Below are positions 8,191 through 16,266 of a DNA stretch of 64,000 bases, piece by piece. Made by a program: the position numbers and the translations under genes. The stretch comes from JAJYVT01 sp035534455 (GTDB taxonomy: Bacteria > Actinomycetota > Acidimicrobiia > Acidimicrobiales > RAAP-2): NCBI GenBank assembly GCA_035534455.1, contig DATLRV010000032.1, positions 91,611 to 155,610 on the forward strand, written 5' to 3'. Position 1 is the stretch's first letter; each line of letters starts with the position of its first letter. Under the pieces are notes generated by a model. That model ran no database searches, was not told where the DNA came from, and saw only the letters and a list, made by a program, of their open reading frames with translations.

Positions 8191-10494
8191 GTGTCGTCGC
8201 AGGGGACCTCGAGCGTGAGCGTGCTCGGCCACCGCATCGACCGCCTCGAGGACCCGCCGCTCCTTACCGGGGCCGCCACGTACCTGGCGGACCTCTCCCC
8301 CGAGGGCATGCTCCACGCCGTCTTCGTGCGTTCCACCGTTGCGCACGGCGTGCTGCGGGGAACCGACGTGGCCGACGCGCGCTCGCAGCCCGGCGTGGTC
8401 GCGGTGTTCGTGGCCGCCGACCTGGGGCTGGGCGACCTCCCCGAGTGGCCCCGCCCCGATGGTCCGCCGCGCGCCGAGGTCGCGCGCCCGTGCCTGGCGA
8501 CCGAGCGCGTGCGGTTCGTGGGCGAGGCCGTGGCCGTCGTCGTCGCCGAGTCGGCGGCGGCCGCGGTGGACGCCGCGGAGCACGTCGTCGTGGACGTCGA
8601 CCCTCTCGAGGTGGTGGTCGATCCGCTCGCCGCGCTCACCCCCGGTGCCCCCCTGCTCTTCCCGTCGCTCGGCACGAACGTGGTGCTCGAGGCGCGACCG
8701 ACGGTCACCGGCGCGCTCGAGGGCGCAGAGGTCGTCGTCCGGGCACGGTTTCACAACCCGCGCGTCGCCGCGGTGCCCATCGAGACCAATGCGACCCTGG
8801 TGACGCCCGGTCCCGACGGCCGGCTGGACTGCGTCGTGACGTGCCAGGCACCCTTCGCCGTCCGCCGCGGGATCGCCTCGGCGCTCGGCGTCGACGAGGG
8901 AACGGTGCGGGTGCGCACGGTGGCAGTGGGCGGGGGGTTCGGCGCCAAGGGCGGGGTGTACCCCGAGCAGATCGTGGTCGCCGCCGTGGCGGCACGGCTC
9001 GGCCGGCCCGTCCGTCACGTCGAGACCCGCTCGGAGAACCTCGTCGCCATGGGTCACGGGCGCGGCCAGGTGCAGGACGTGGCGCTCGGCGCGCGCCGCG
9101 ACGGCACCATCGTCGGGCTCGAAGCCACGACGGTGACCGAGGTCGGCGCGTACCCCTGGCGCGGCGGCATCCCGTTTCGAACCGGCCGGCTCATGGCGAA
9201 CGGCCCCTACCGGATCCCGCGCCTCTCGCTCACCTCGCTCGCGGTGGTCACGAACACGACGCCGGTCGGGCCCTACCGGGGCGCCGGGCGCCCCGAGGCC
9301 ACCGCCATGCTCGAGCGGGCGGTCGACATGCTCGCCGCCGAGCTCGGGATGGATCCCGTCGAGGTCCGCCGCCGCAACCTCCTCGAGCCTGCCGACTTCC
9401 CGTACACGACGGCCACCGGCGCGGTCTACGACAGCGGCGACTTCCCACGAGCGCTCGACGCCGCCCTCGAGCTCGCCGGCTACGACGCGCTGCGTGGAGA
9501 GCAGGCCGAGCGCCGGCGACGGAAGGATCCCGTCGCGCTCGGGATCGGGCTCTCCACGTTCGTCGAGATCAGCGGCTCGGGCGGGGAGTTCGGCGCCGTG
9601 ACGGTCGACGCGGACGGCACCGTCGTCGTCACGACCGGGGCCTCTCCCCACGGCCAGGGGCTCGTGACCTCGCTGACCCAGCTGGTCGGCACCGTGCTGG
9701 GGGTCGGCCCCGACCGCGTGCGGGTCGTCCACTCGGACACGAGCCTCGTCCGCACCGGGATCGGCACCTTCGGGTCTCGTTCGGGCCAGCTCGCCGGCAA
9801 CGCCGTCGTGGCCGCGGCGCGAGCCGTGCTCGACCAGGCCCGCGAGGTCGCTTCTGGCCTCTTGGAGGTCGCGGCCGCCGACGTCGTCGTCGCGGACGGG
9901 GGCGTGGCGGTCGCCGGTGTGCCGGCGACCGCACTGAGTTGGGCGGAGGTGGCCGCGGCCGCCGACGGCGGGGGGCTGCACGCGGAGGGGGAGTTCACAC
10001 AGGCGGAGGGCACCTACCCCTTCGGGACGCACGTCGCGGTGGTCGAGGTCGACCTCGAGACCGGCCGGGTGTCGCTCCGTCGCCTCGTCGCCGTCGACGA
10101 CTGCGGGACGGTGGTGAGCCCGGCGATCGTGGAGGGCCAGGTCCACGGCGGCCTGGCCCAGGGGATCGCCCAGGCGCTCTTCGAAGAGGTCCGCTACGAC
10201 GAGCGCGGCAACCCGCTGACCGCCACCCTCGCGGACTACGGGATCCCGAGCGCCGCGGAGCTGCCGTCCTACGAGCTCGGCTCGACGGTGACGCCGTCGC
10301 CGAGGAACCCGCTCGGCATCAAGGGGGTCGGGGAGTCGGGCACCGTGGGCGCCACCGTCGCAGTGCAGAACGCGGTCGTCGACGCCCTCTCTCCACTGGG
10401 CGTGCGCCACGTCGACATGCCGCTCAGCTCCGAACGCGTCTGGCGGACCATCCGCGACGTCGTCACCGACCCCGGGGTGCGGAGCCCGGCGTAG
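8191..10494 (+). CDS. Xanthine dehydrogenase/CO dehydrogenase-family molybdopterin-binding large subunit (form II)
   Basis: A 767-residue molybdenum hydroxylase large subunit. The N-terminal domain ('GHRIDRLEDPPLLTGAATYL') is followed by the Moco-binding 'GGGFGAKGG' near residue 248. 'PYRGAGRPEA' near residue 360 is the signature of form II 'CoxL-like' proteins rather than true aerobic CO dehydrogenase, which has AYRCSFR. The active-site Glu lies in 'GIKGVGESGT' near residue 713. Such subunits hydroxylate aldehydes or N-heterocycles using water. The usual FAD and 2Fe-2S subunits are not adjacent, so partner subunits must be encoded elsewhere or the protein works differently. Start is GTG 8191. 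Confidence 0.88.
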   Translation: MSSQGTSSVSVLGHRIDRLEDPPLLTGAATYLADLSPEGMLHAVFVRSTVAHGVLRGTDVADARSQPGVVAVFVAADLGLGDLPEWPRPDGPPRAEVARPCLATERVRFVGEAVAVVVAESAAAAVDAAEHVVVDVDPLEVVVDPLAALTPGAPLLFPSLGTNVVLEARPTVTGALEGAEVVVRARFHNPRVAAVPIETNATLVTPGPDGRLDCVVTCQAPFAVRRGIASALGVDEGTVRVRTVAVGGGFGAKGGVYPEQIVVAAVAARLGRPVRHVETRSENLVAMGHGRGQVQDVALGARRDGTIVGLEATTVTEVGAYPWRGGIPFRTGRLMANGPYRIPRLSLTSLAVVTNTTPVGPYRGAGRPEATAMLERAVDMLAAELGMDPVEVRRRNLLEPADFPYTTATGAVYDSGDFPRALDAALELAGYDALRGEQAERRRRKDPVALGIGLSTFVEISGSGGEFGAVTVDADGTVVVTTGASPHGQGLVTSLTQLVGTVLGVGPDRVRVVHSDTSLVRTGIGTFGSRSGQLAGNAVVAAARAVLDQAREVASGLLEVAAADVVVADGGVAVAGVPATALSWAEVAAAADGGGLHAEGEFTQAEGTYPFGTHVAVVEVDLETGRVSLRRLVAVDDCGTVVSPAIVEGQVHGGLAQGIAQALFEEVRYDERGNPLTATLADYGIPSAAELPSYELGSTVTPSPRNPLGIKGVGESGTVGATVAVQNAVVDALSPLGVRHVDMPLSSERVWRTIRDVVTDPGVRSPA

Positions 10495-10505
10495 GCTCGG
10501 AACTC

Positions 10506-10571
10506 ATGGCCTTCCTCCTGCGCAAGCTGATCCGCCTGCTCCGGTTCCGGCGCGAGCAGCGCCGTCGTTAG
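10506..10571 (+). CDS. Possible 21-residue basic amphipathic peptide
   Basis: A short frame starts with ATG 10506, eleven bases after the dehydrogenase stop, and encodes MAFLLRKLIRLLRFRREQRR plus one more Arg. It has a pattern of hydrophobic and arginine residues that would form a cationic amphipathic helix and could associate with membranes or RNA. A Shine-Dalgarno is not convincing. It could be a real small protein of the dehydrogenase operon or a chance frame; the regular amphipathicity is the only argument for coding. Confidence 0.3.
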   Translation: MAFLLRKLIRLLRFRREQRRR

Positions 10572-10657
10572 GGGAGCGGTGAGCCGATCCGGCGCAGGCC
10601 CGCGGTAAACGTACGGGCCACGCGGCCCTTCATGGACCTCGCCCTCGTCAGGTCGCC

Positions 10658-11752
10658 GTGACATCGGGGTTGGACGGCGGAGGCCGTTTGGCGCGGGCCG
10701 TTTGCGGCTACCTCCCCACCGTGGCAGCCCAAGGAACGGGGAAGGTGGCGGTGCCGTCGTCGCAGCCGGGACACGTCGCCGATGGCCCGGTCGGCGTTGC
10801 GAGCGGCGGGGGAGGCACCGGCTGGAAGGCCACCCTCGTCCAGATGCGAGCGCACATCAAACGCGACCGGGTGTCGGTCTCTGCCGGGAGCCTCGCCTAC
10901 CATGGCTTCCTCGCGTTCTTTCCCGCGATCATCGCGGCGCTGGGCGTCCTCACGCTGATGAACCTCGGTGCGGGGGCGCTCCACCACCTCACCCACGGCA
11001 TCTCCAAGGCCTTCCCGTCGGGGGCGGCCGGCGTGTTCGAGACGGCCGTGCACGCGGCGACGAAGAAGAGCTCGGGCTCGGCGCTCGCGGTCGTGATCGG
11101 CGTTCTGATCGCGCTGTGGAGCTCGACGAGCGCGATGGCCGTGCTCCAGCAGGTCCTCGACGTCGCCTACGAGGTGCCGACGGACCGCAAGTTCACGGCG
11201 CGGCGCGTCCGCGGCCTCCCTTTGCTCGTCCTCACCGGCGTTCTCGGGATGTCGGCGGCCGCACTGATCGTGTTCGGACAGCCGATCGGCTCGGCGATCA
11301 AGGGGGTTATCCCGGTCCCGACAACGGCGTTCAACGTCGGCTGGACGGTTGTCCGATGGGTCGTCGCGTTCGCGCTGATCTCGCTCCTGTTCTCCGCGTA
11401 CTACGCGGTCGGCCCGAACCGGGGCGGGATGATCTGGCGGTGGAAGACACCGGGGAGCCTCCTCGCCGCCGCAGTCTTCTTGGTGGGATCCCTCGGCTTC
11501 TCCTTCTACATCTCCACCTTCGCTTCCTACGGCAAGACCTACGGGAGCTTCGCCGGGGTGGCGATCTTCATCTTCTGGCTCTATCTGACCTCCCTGGCTG
11601 TGCTGATCGGCGGTGAGCTGAACGCGCAGCTCGAGCGCGAGGGCTGGTTCGGTCGCACCCGCGCGAGGGGCGGGTCGCAGCGGGTCGGGGCTCGTGCCGC
11701 GGCCGGTGCCGTCCCGGTGAGGTCCGACGTGCCCCGCCGGGACGCCGGCTGA
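10658..11752 (+). CDS. YihY/BrkB-family membrane protein
   Basis: A 364-residue protein with a Gly-rich hydrophilic N-terminus (about 55 residues), six predicted membrane spans and a basic C-terminal tail. Family hallmarks are 'SAGSLAYHGFLAFFPAI' near residue 75, 'WSSTSAMAVLQQVLDVAYEV' and 'YASYGKTYGSFAGVAIFIFWLYL'-like sequence before the conserved 'GGELNAQLERE'. BrkB was once called ribonuclease BN, which is incorrect; the family's transport or virulence-related function is unresolved. GTG 10658 is taken as start because the frame is open from there. Alternatives downstream within the N-terminal extension are possible. Confidence 0.85.
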   Translation: MTSGLDGGGRLARAVCGYLPTVAAQGTGKVAVPSSQPGHVADGPVGVASGGGGTGWKATLVQMRAHIKRDRVSVSAGSLAYHGFLAFFPAIIAALGVLTLMNLGAGALHHLTHGISKAFPSGAAGVFETAVHAATKKSSGSALAVVIGVLIALWSSTSAMAVLQQVLDVAYEVPTDRKFTARRVRGLPLLVLTGVLGMSAAALIVFGQPIGSAIKGVIPVPTTAFNVGWTVVRWVVAFALISLLFSAYYAVGPNRGGMIWRWKTPGSLLAAAVFLVGSLGFSFYISTFASYGKTYGSFAGVAIFIFWLYLTSLAVLIGGELNAQLEREGWFGRTRARGGSQRVGARAAAGAVPVRSDVPRRDAG

Positions 11753-11777
11753 ACAAGAACAAATCGGAAAGCGGGGT

Positions 11778-11794
11778 CAGCGCCTCGAGCGCTG
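11778..11794. terminator. Weak hairpin after the YihY gene
   Basis: CAGCGC (11778-11783) and GCGCTG (11789-11794) form a 6-bp stem with a 5-nt loop, 26 bp after the YihY stop. No T-run follows, so an intrinsic terminator is doubtful. Beyond this hairpin, 11795-11956 shows nothing recognisable. Confidence 0.2.
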
Positions 11795-11956
11795 GGATCT
11801 CCGCGCCGCGGTCCCGTGCTCGTCGGCGCGGCGGAGCGGCAAGGAAGCGCGCCATGGGTGCAGGCCCTGGCCCGACGCTTCACCAGCGCGCAGTCGTGGC
11901 CCCTCGAGGTCTGCAGGTCCACGTAGACCGACGTGAGACCGCGGGCGAGGGCATGT

Positions 11957-11999
11957 TTACCTGTCGTTCAGTAAGTTACCTACTTGTCGACCGGCAAGT
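11957..11999. promoter_or_regulatory. Two imperfect palindromes upstream of the TetR gene (candidate operators)
   Basis: The first palindrome is TTAC-N10-GTAA (11957-11974). The second, at 11982-11999, is ACTTG-N8-CAAGT with 14 of 18 positions symmetric. Centres are 25 bp apart. They are the most AT-rich part of this region and sit 20-60 bp ahead of the TetR start codon. TetR-family proteins normally bind such 15-20 bp palindromes and repress their own operon, here TetR plus the MFS pump. Confidence 0.5.
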
Positions 12000-12019
12000 C
12001 GAGCGCCTACTCTGGCGCG

Positions 12020-12772
12020 ATGGTGTGGGACAGCGGACCGGACACCGTGATGGCCGGCGCGGATGCCGGGCCGGAGACGGCCCGCAACCTCCCCCGTGAG
12101 CCCTCGCGCGGCCCCAACGGCCACGCGCATGCCGGGGACCAGACCCGGGCGAAGATCCTCGAGGTCGCGCTCGAGCTGATCGCCGACCGGGGGTACGCGG
12201 CGACCTCCACCCGCGAGATCGCCGAGCGCCTGGGGTTCACCAAGGCGGCCCTCTACTACCACTTCCGGACGAAGGACGACCTCTTGGCCGCCATGGTCCG
12301 CCCGGTGAGGGACGAGCTCGAGGCGCTGATCGCCGCGGGCGAGCCGACCGACGGCCCGGAGGCGCGCGTCAGCCTCGTTGTCGGCTACGTGACGTTGGTC
12401 GGACGGCACGCGCATTTGATCCGGGTCCTGGCAATCGACCCGTCCGTCAAGGAGAGCGCGGGGCTCCACTCGGCGATCCGCCTCTTCCGCCGGTTGGTGC
12501 CGCTCCTCGTCGGCGAGGCGACCCCCGACACCGCGCAACGGGCGAGGGCGCGTGCCGCCCTCACGGCGGTCCACGGCGCGCTGGTGCACGCGCAGCCCGA
12601 CGAGGATCCCGACGTGCTCCGGCGCACGGCGATCGAGGTGGCGTGCGCGGCCCTGGGGCTCACCGCCCCCGAGGCGGACGGCACGAAGGAGACCAACGCA
12701 GGTGGGATGGACGGGAGCGAGATGGGCGGCACGAGCGACACGATGACGGCGGCATCGGTGCGGGCACGATGA
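12020..12772 (+). CDS. TetR-family transcriptional regulator
   Basis: A 250-residue regulator. The N-terminal 40 residues are low complexity, then the TetR DNA-binding helix-turn-helix follows: 'ILEVALELIADRGYAATSTREIAERLGFTKAALYYHF'-type sequence over about residues 47-85. The rest is a helical ligand-binding domain. I prefer ATG 12020 to the TTG at 11984 because the latter lies inside the candidate operator. The stop overlaps the ATG of the MFS gene (ATGA), so the pair is translationally coupled. The likely role is ligand-responsive repression of the exporter. Confidence 0.88.
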   Translation: MVWDSGPDTVMAGADAGPETARNLPREPSRGPNGHAHAGDQTRAKILEVALELIADRGYAATSTREIAERLGFTKAALYYHFRTKDDLLAAMVRPVRDELEALIAAGEPTDGPEARVSLVVGYVTLVGRHAHLIRVLAIDPSVKESAGLHSAIRLFRRLVPLLVGEATPDTAQRARARAALTAVHGALVHAQPDEDPDVLRRTAIEVACAALGLTAPEADGTKETNAGGMDGSEMGGTSDTMTAASVRAR

Positions 12773-14499
12773 GCGGCGGAACCCCAACCGTGACGGACGC
12801 GGCACCCGACGCCCTTTGGCCCGCGGCCGGGGCGCCCGCGGTGGGCGACGTGCCGGCAATCGACCGGCGCCGGGTCCTCTTCGTGATCTCGGCGCTCCTC
12901 CTCGGGATGCTGCTCGCCGCGCTCGACCAGACCATCGTGTCGACCGCGCTGCCGACGATCGTTGGCGACCTCGGCGGCGCGTCCCACATCGCGTGGATCG
13001 TCACCGCCTACCTGCTCACGGCGACGGTGTCCACGCCGCTGTGGGGCAAGCTCGGCGACCTCTACGGCCGCAAGTCGTTCTTCCAGGCGTCGATCGCCAT
13101 CTTCCTCGTCGGCTCGGTGCTCTCGGGGTTCAGTCACTCCCTCGTGATGCTCGTGGCGTTCCGTGCGGTGCAGGGCCTCGGTGCAGGCGGTCTCATGGTC
13201 GGGGCGCAGGCGATCATCGGCGACGTCGTGTCGCCGCGCGAGCGTGGCCGCTACCAGGGGTTGTTCGGCGCGGTCTTCGCGATCGCGACCGTGGTCGGAC
13301 CGCTCCTCGGCGGCTTCCTCACGCAGCACGCGAGCTGGCGGTGGGTCTTCTACATCAACCTCCCGCTCGGCGCGGTAGCCCTCGTGGTCACCGCAGTCGT
13401 GCTCCCAGCGCACCTTCGTGGCGCCAAGAAGCCTGTCATCGACTACGTCGGCACGCTCGTGCTGAGCGCCGCGGTCGCCGCGCTCGTGCTCGTCGCCTCC
13501 CTGGGCGGGACGACGTACGCGTGGTCGTCGGTGCCGATCGCGATCCTCGGGGTGGGAGGCGTGGTGCTCCTCGTCGTGTGGGCGCTCGTCGAACGCCGGG
13601 TGCGTGAGCCGGTGCTGCCGCTCCACCTCTTCGCCAACCGCACGTTCGCGGCGACGAGCGCAGTCGGCTTCGTGGTCGGCTTCGGGCTCTTCGGCGCGGT
13701 GACCTTCCTGCCCGTCTTCCTCCAGGTGGCCAAGGGCGCCACGCCGACCGTCGCCGGGCTCCAGATCGTGCCGCTCATGGGGGGGATGCTGCTCACCTCG
13801 ATCGTCTCGGGGATCCTGATCAGCCGGATCGGCCGCTACAAGGTCTTCCCCGTCGTGGGCTCCGCGGTGATGACGCTCGGGATGTACCTGCTCTCGACGG
13901 TGTCCGCCACGACCCCCGACGGGGTCATGTACCTCTACATGATCGTGCTCGGCCTCGGCCTCGGTGGCGTCATGCAGGTGCTCGTGATCGCCGTGCAGAA
14001 CGCCGTCCCCCACGCCGAGCTCGGCATCGCGACGGCCGGGGCGACCTTCTTCCGCTCGATCGGCGGATCCTTCGGCGCGGCGATCTTCGGCGCGATCTTC
14101 GCCAACCTGATCGGGGGTCGCATGGCCGCCGCGCTGCACGGCCATGCGGTACCTAGCGGGCTCGGCGCGTCGGTGAGCCCAGGGACCCTGCAGCACCTCC
14201 CTGCTCCCGTGCACCACGCGATCATCTCGGCGTACTCGTCGACGGTCGGAACCGTCTTCCTCGTCGCGGTGCCGATCATGGGCGTCGCCTTCCTCCTCAC
14301 CTGGCTCCTGCCGGAGATCCGGCTGCGCACCGACGTCCACGACCGCTACGGCCACGGCGAGGATGCCGACGGTCGGCGCCGGGCGGTCGGCGACGGCGAC
14401 TCGCTCCACGGCTACGACGAGGGCGACCCGGCTGGCGTCGAGAGGCCGGCCGACGACCCCGGCGTGGAAGCACCGGTCGGTGCCGCGCCGGCGCTCTGA
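12769..14499 (+). CDS. DHA2-type MFS multidrug exporter
   Basis: A 576-residue transporter of the EmrB/QacA class with about 14 membrane helices. TM1 has 'GMLLAALDQTIVSTALPTIV', motif A is 'GKLGDLYGRKSFF', and 'GAVFAIATVVGPLLGGFL' is the antiporter motif C region. An Asp-rich polar tail of about 60 residues follows the last helix. Drug:proton antiport is the family function; the substrate is probably also the inducer of the coupled TetR. It shares fold and class with the MFS gene at 2569 but the two are not close copies. Confidence 0.92.
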   Translation: MSGGTPTVTDAAPDALWPAAGAPAVGDVPAIDRRRVLFVISALLLGMLLAALDQTIVSTALPTIVGDLGGASHIAWIVTAYLLTATVSTPLWGKLGDLYGRKSFFQASIAIFLVGSVLSGFSHSLVMLVAFRAVQGLGAGGLMVGAQAIIGDVVSPRERGRYQGLFGAVFAIATVVGPLLGGFLTQHASWRWVFYINLPLGAVALVVTAVVLPAHLRGAKKPVIDYVGTLVLSAAVAALVLVASLGGTTYAWSSVPIAILGVGGVVLLVVWALVERRVREPVLPLHLFANRTFAATSAVGFVVGFGLFGAVTFLPVFLQVAKGATPTVAGLQIVPLMGGMLLTSIVSGILISRIGRYKVFPVVGSAVMTLGMYLLSTVSATTPDGVMYLYMIVLGLGLGGVMQVLVIAVQNAVPHAELGIATAGATFFRSIGGSFGAAIFGAIFANLIGGRMAAALHGHAVPSGLGASVSPGTLQHLPAPVHHAIISAYSSTVGTVFLVAVPIMGVAFLLTWLLPEIRLRTDVHDRYGHGEDADGRRRAVGDGDSLHGYDEGDPAGVERPADDPGVEAPVGAAPAL

Positions 14500-14510
14500 C
14501 GCCCTGGCGG

Positions 14511-15197
14511 TCAGCCGGCCGGGTCGGCGTCTGCGCCGGCGGCCCGGGGCGGGGTCTGGGGCGTAGCCGGAGACGACGTACCAGGCAATGGGGTCCGCGG
14601 TGTGCGCGCCACGGCTGCCGCGAGCATCGCGGAGTTCGGGATCTTGTACTCCCCCTCGTCGGTCTGCAGCGTGACGTAGGTCAAGGCCATCTCGCGCACC
14701 CTGGCGTCGAAGATCCCCCCGAGCGAGCCGGAGCGCACGCGGACGCGGTCCCCGACGTGGAAGGGCCGCGTGAACAGCAGGACGAGCCCGGCGAAGACGT
14801 TGCCGAGGCTCTGCTGCGCCGCGATGCCGAGCACGATGCCCGCGAGTCCGGCACCCACGAGGAGATGGTCGATGGGCACGGCCAGCACGGCGAGCACGCC
14901 GAAGATCACCATGAGGTACCCGACGGCGGCGGAGAGCACCCGGACCGCGCCGCCGGCCGCTGCCGCCGCACTCGACGAGATGTGATGCGCCAGTGCCTTG
15001 GAGAGGCGCGTCGTCGCCACCACGCCGAAGAGGACCAGTGCGGCGGCGCTGATCCAGGCGATGAGGCGGGGGTCCAGCTTGGGTGTCGAGACTTTGCCGA
15101 ACGCCGAGCCCGATACGAGCGCGGCGACCGCCACCAGCCCGGACGCCGAGCCGAGGATCCATCCCCGCCGCGCGGCGCGTCTCGTGTCGTCGGCCAT
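14511..15197 (-). CDS. Small MscS-type mechanosensitive channel
   Basis: A 228-residue membrane protein. Two or three N-terminal helices precede the MscS pore helix, seen as 'VGAGLAGIVLGIAAQQSLGNVFAGLVLLF' around residues 115-143, and the beta domain begins with 'RPFHVGDRVRV'. The characteristic 'YVTLQTDEGEYKIPNSAML' follows. The protein ends soon after the beta domain with a Pro/Ala-rich tail and lacks the large alpha/beta vestibule domain of E. coli MscS. The family releases solutes during hypo-osmotic stress. It is convergent with the MFS gene, 11 bp away. Confidence 0.88.
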   Translation of the reverse strand: MADDTRRAARRGWILGSASGLVAVAALVSGSAFGKVSTPKLDPRLIAWISAAALVLFGVVATTRLSKALAHHISSSAAAAAGGAVRVLSAAVGYLMVIFGVLAVLAVPIDHLLVGAGLAGIVLGIAAQQSLGNVFAGLVLLFTRPFHVGDRVRVRSGSLGGIFDARVREMALTYVTLQTDEGEYKIPNSAMLAAAVARTPRTPLPGTSSPATPQTPPRAAGADADPAG

Positions 15198-15318
15198 GCC
15201 GCATCCGAGGGTACTCGCGGCTCCCGGTGCAACGGCGGTGCCGACCCGGTGGCCCCGAGCAACGGCCAGTGGCGACGTGGCGCGGCCGGGTTACTCCCGG
15301 CCCGGTAGCGTCGTCGGA

Positions 15319-16248
15319 GTGCGCGTCAGGATCTTCGTCGAGCCCCAGCAAGGGGCCTCGTACGAAGATCTCCTCCGGGTCGCGCAGCACGCCGAGGCGG
15401 CCGGGTTCGACGGCTTCTTCCGCTCCGACCACTTCGTCGCCATGGGGGGCGACGGCCTGCCCGGGCCGACCGACGCGTGGGCGACGCTGGCCGCGCTCGC
15501 GCGCGAGACCGGCCGGCTCCGCCTCGGGACGCTCCTGACCTCGGCGACTTTCCGCAGCCCGGGCCTGCTGGCGGTCACCGTCGCCCAGGTCGACGAGATG
15601 AGCGGCGGGCGCGTCGAGCTCGGCCTCGGCGCAGGGTGGTTCGAGGACGAGCACCGTGCCTACGGCGTCCCGTTCCCTTCGATCACCGAGCGCTTCGAGC
15701 GGCTCGAAGAGCAGCTCGAGATCGTGACCGGGTTGTGGACGACGCCCGAGGGCGAGCGGTTCTCGTTCGCCGGGCGCCACTACCGGCTCGAGGACAGCCC
15801 GGCGCTTCCCAAGCCCCGCCAGCGTCCTCACCCGCCGGTGATCGTGGGCGGCGGCGGCCCATCGAGGACCCCGCGGCTCGCGGCCCGGTTCGCGGACGAG
15901 TTCAACGTGCCGTTCCTCGTGCCCGACGACGCCGCGCGCCAGTACACGCGGGTGCGCGCCGCGTGCGAGGCGGCAGGACGCGACCCCGCGACGTTGCGGT
16001 TCTCGGCCGCCGTGGTCGTGTGCTGCGGGAGGGACGAGAAGGACGCGCAGCGGCGCGCCGGGGCCATCGGCAGGGACCTCGCCGAGCTGCGGGAACACGG
16101 AGCGGCGGGCACTCCTCGCGAGGTGGCGGCGCGATGTCGTGCCTACGGCGACCTGGGTGCGTCGACGATCTACCTCCAGGTGCTCGACCTCTCGGACCTC
16201 GACCACCTGTCGCTCCTGGCGGACGAGGTCCTCCCGGCGCTCGGCTGA
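15319..16248 (+). CDS. LLM-class F420-dependent oxidoreductase
   Basis: A 309-residue TIM-barrel protein of the luciferase-like monooxygenase family. Recognisable pieces are 'AAGFDGFFRSDHF' near residue 29, 'RLRLGTLLTSATFRSPGLLA', 'VDEMSGGRVELGLGAGW', 'HPPVIVGGGGPSRTPRLAARF' and a C-terminal 'VLPALG'. Most actinobacterial members with this pattern use coenzyme F420 rather than FMN; the substrate is unknown. GTG 15319 is taken as start because the barrel's first strand begins directly after it ('VRVRIFVEPQQG'). It is convergent with the ABC exporter, 18 bp from its stop. Confidence 0.85.
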   Translation: MRVRIFVEPQQGASYEDLLRVAQHAEAAGFDGFFRSDHFVAMGGDGLPGPTDAWATLAALARETGRLRLGTLLTSATFRSPGLLAVTVAQVDEMSGGRVELGLGAGWFEDEHRAYGVPFPSITERFERLEEQLEIVTGLWTTPEGERFSFAGRHYRLEDSPALPKPRQRPHPPVIVGGGGPSRTPRLAARFADEFNVPFLVPDDAARQYTRVRAACEAAGRDPATLRFSAAVVVCCGRDEKDAQRRAGAIGRDLAELREHGAAGTPREVAARCRAYGDLGASTIYLQVLDLSDLDHLSLLADEVLPALG

Positions 16249-16266
16249 CGGGGGAGCGGGCCGGGG

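Noticed and set aside
12385..16206. Very long open frame (1273 codons) on the minus strand
   Set aside because: It is antisense to TetR, MFS and LLM genes with clear family motifs; its translation is Arg/His/Glu-rich low complexity, a known artefact of GC-rich codon bias.
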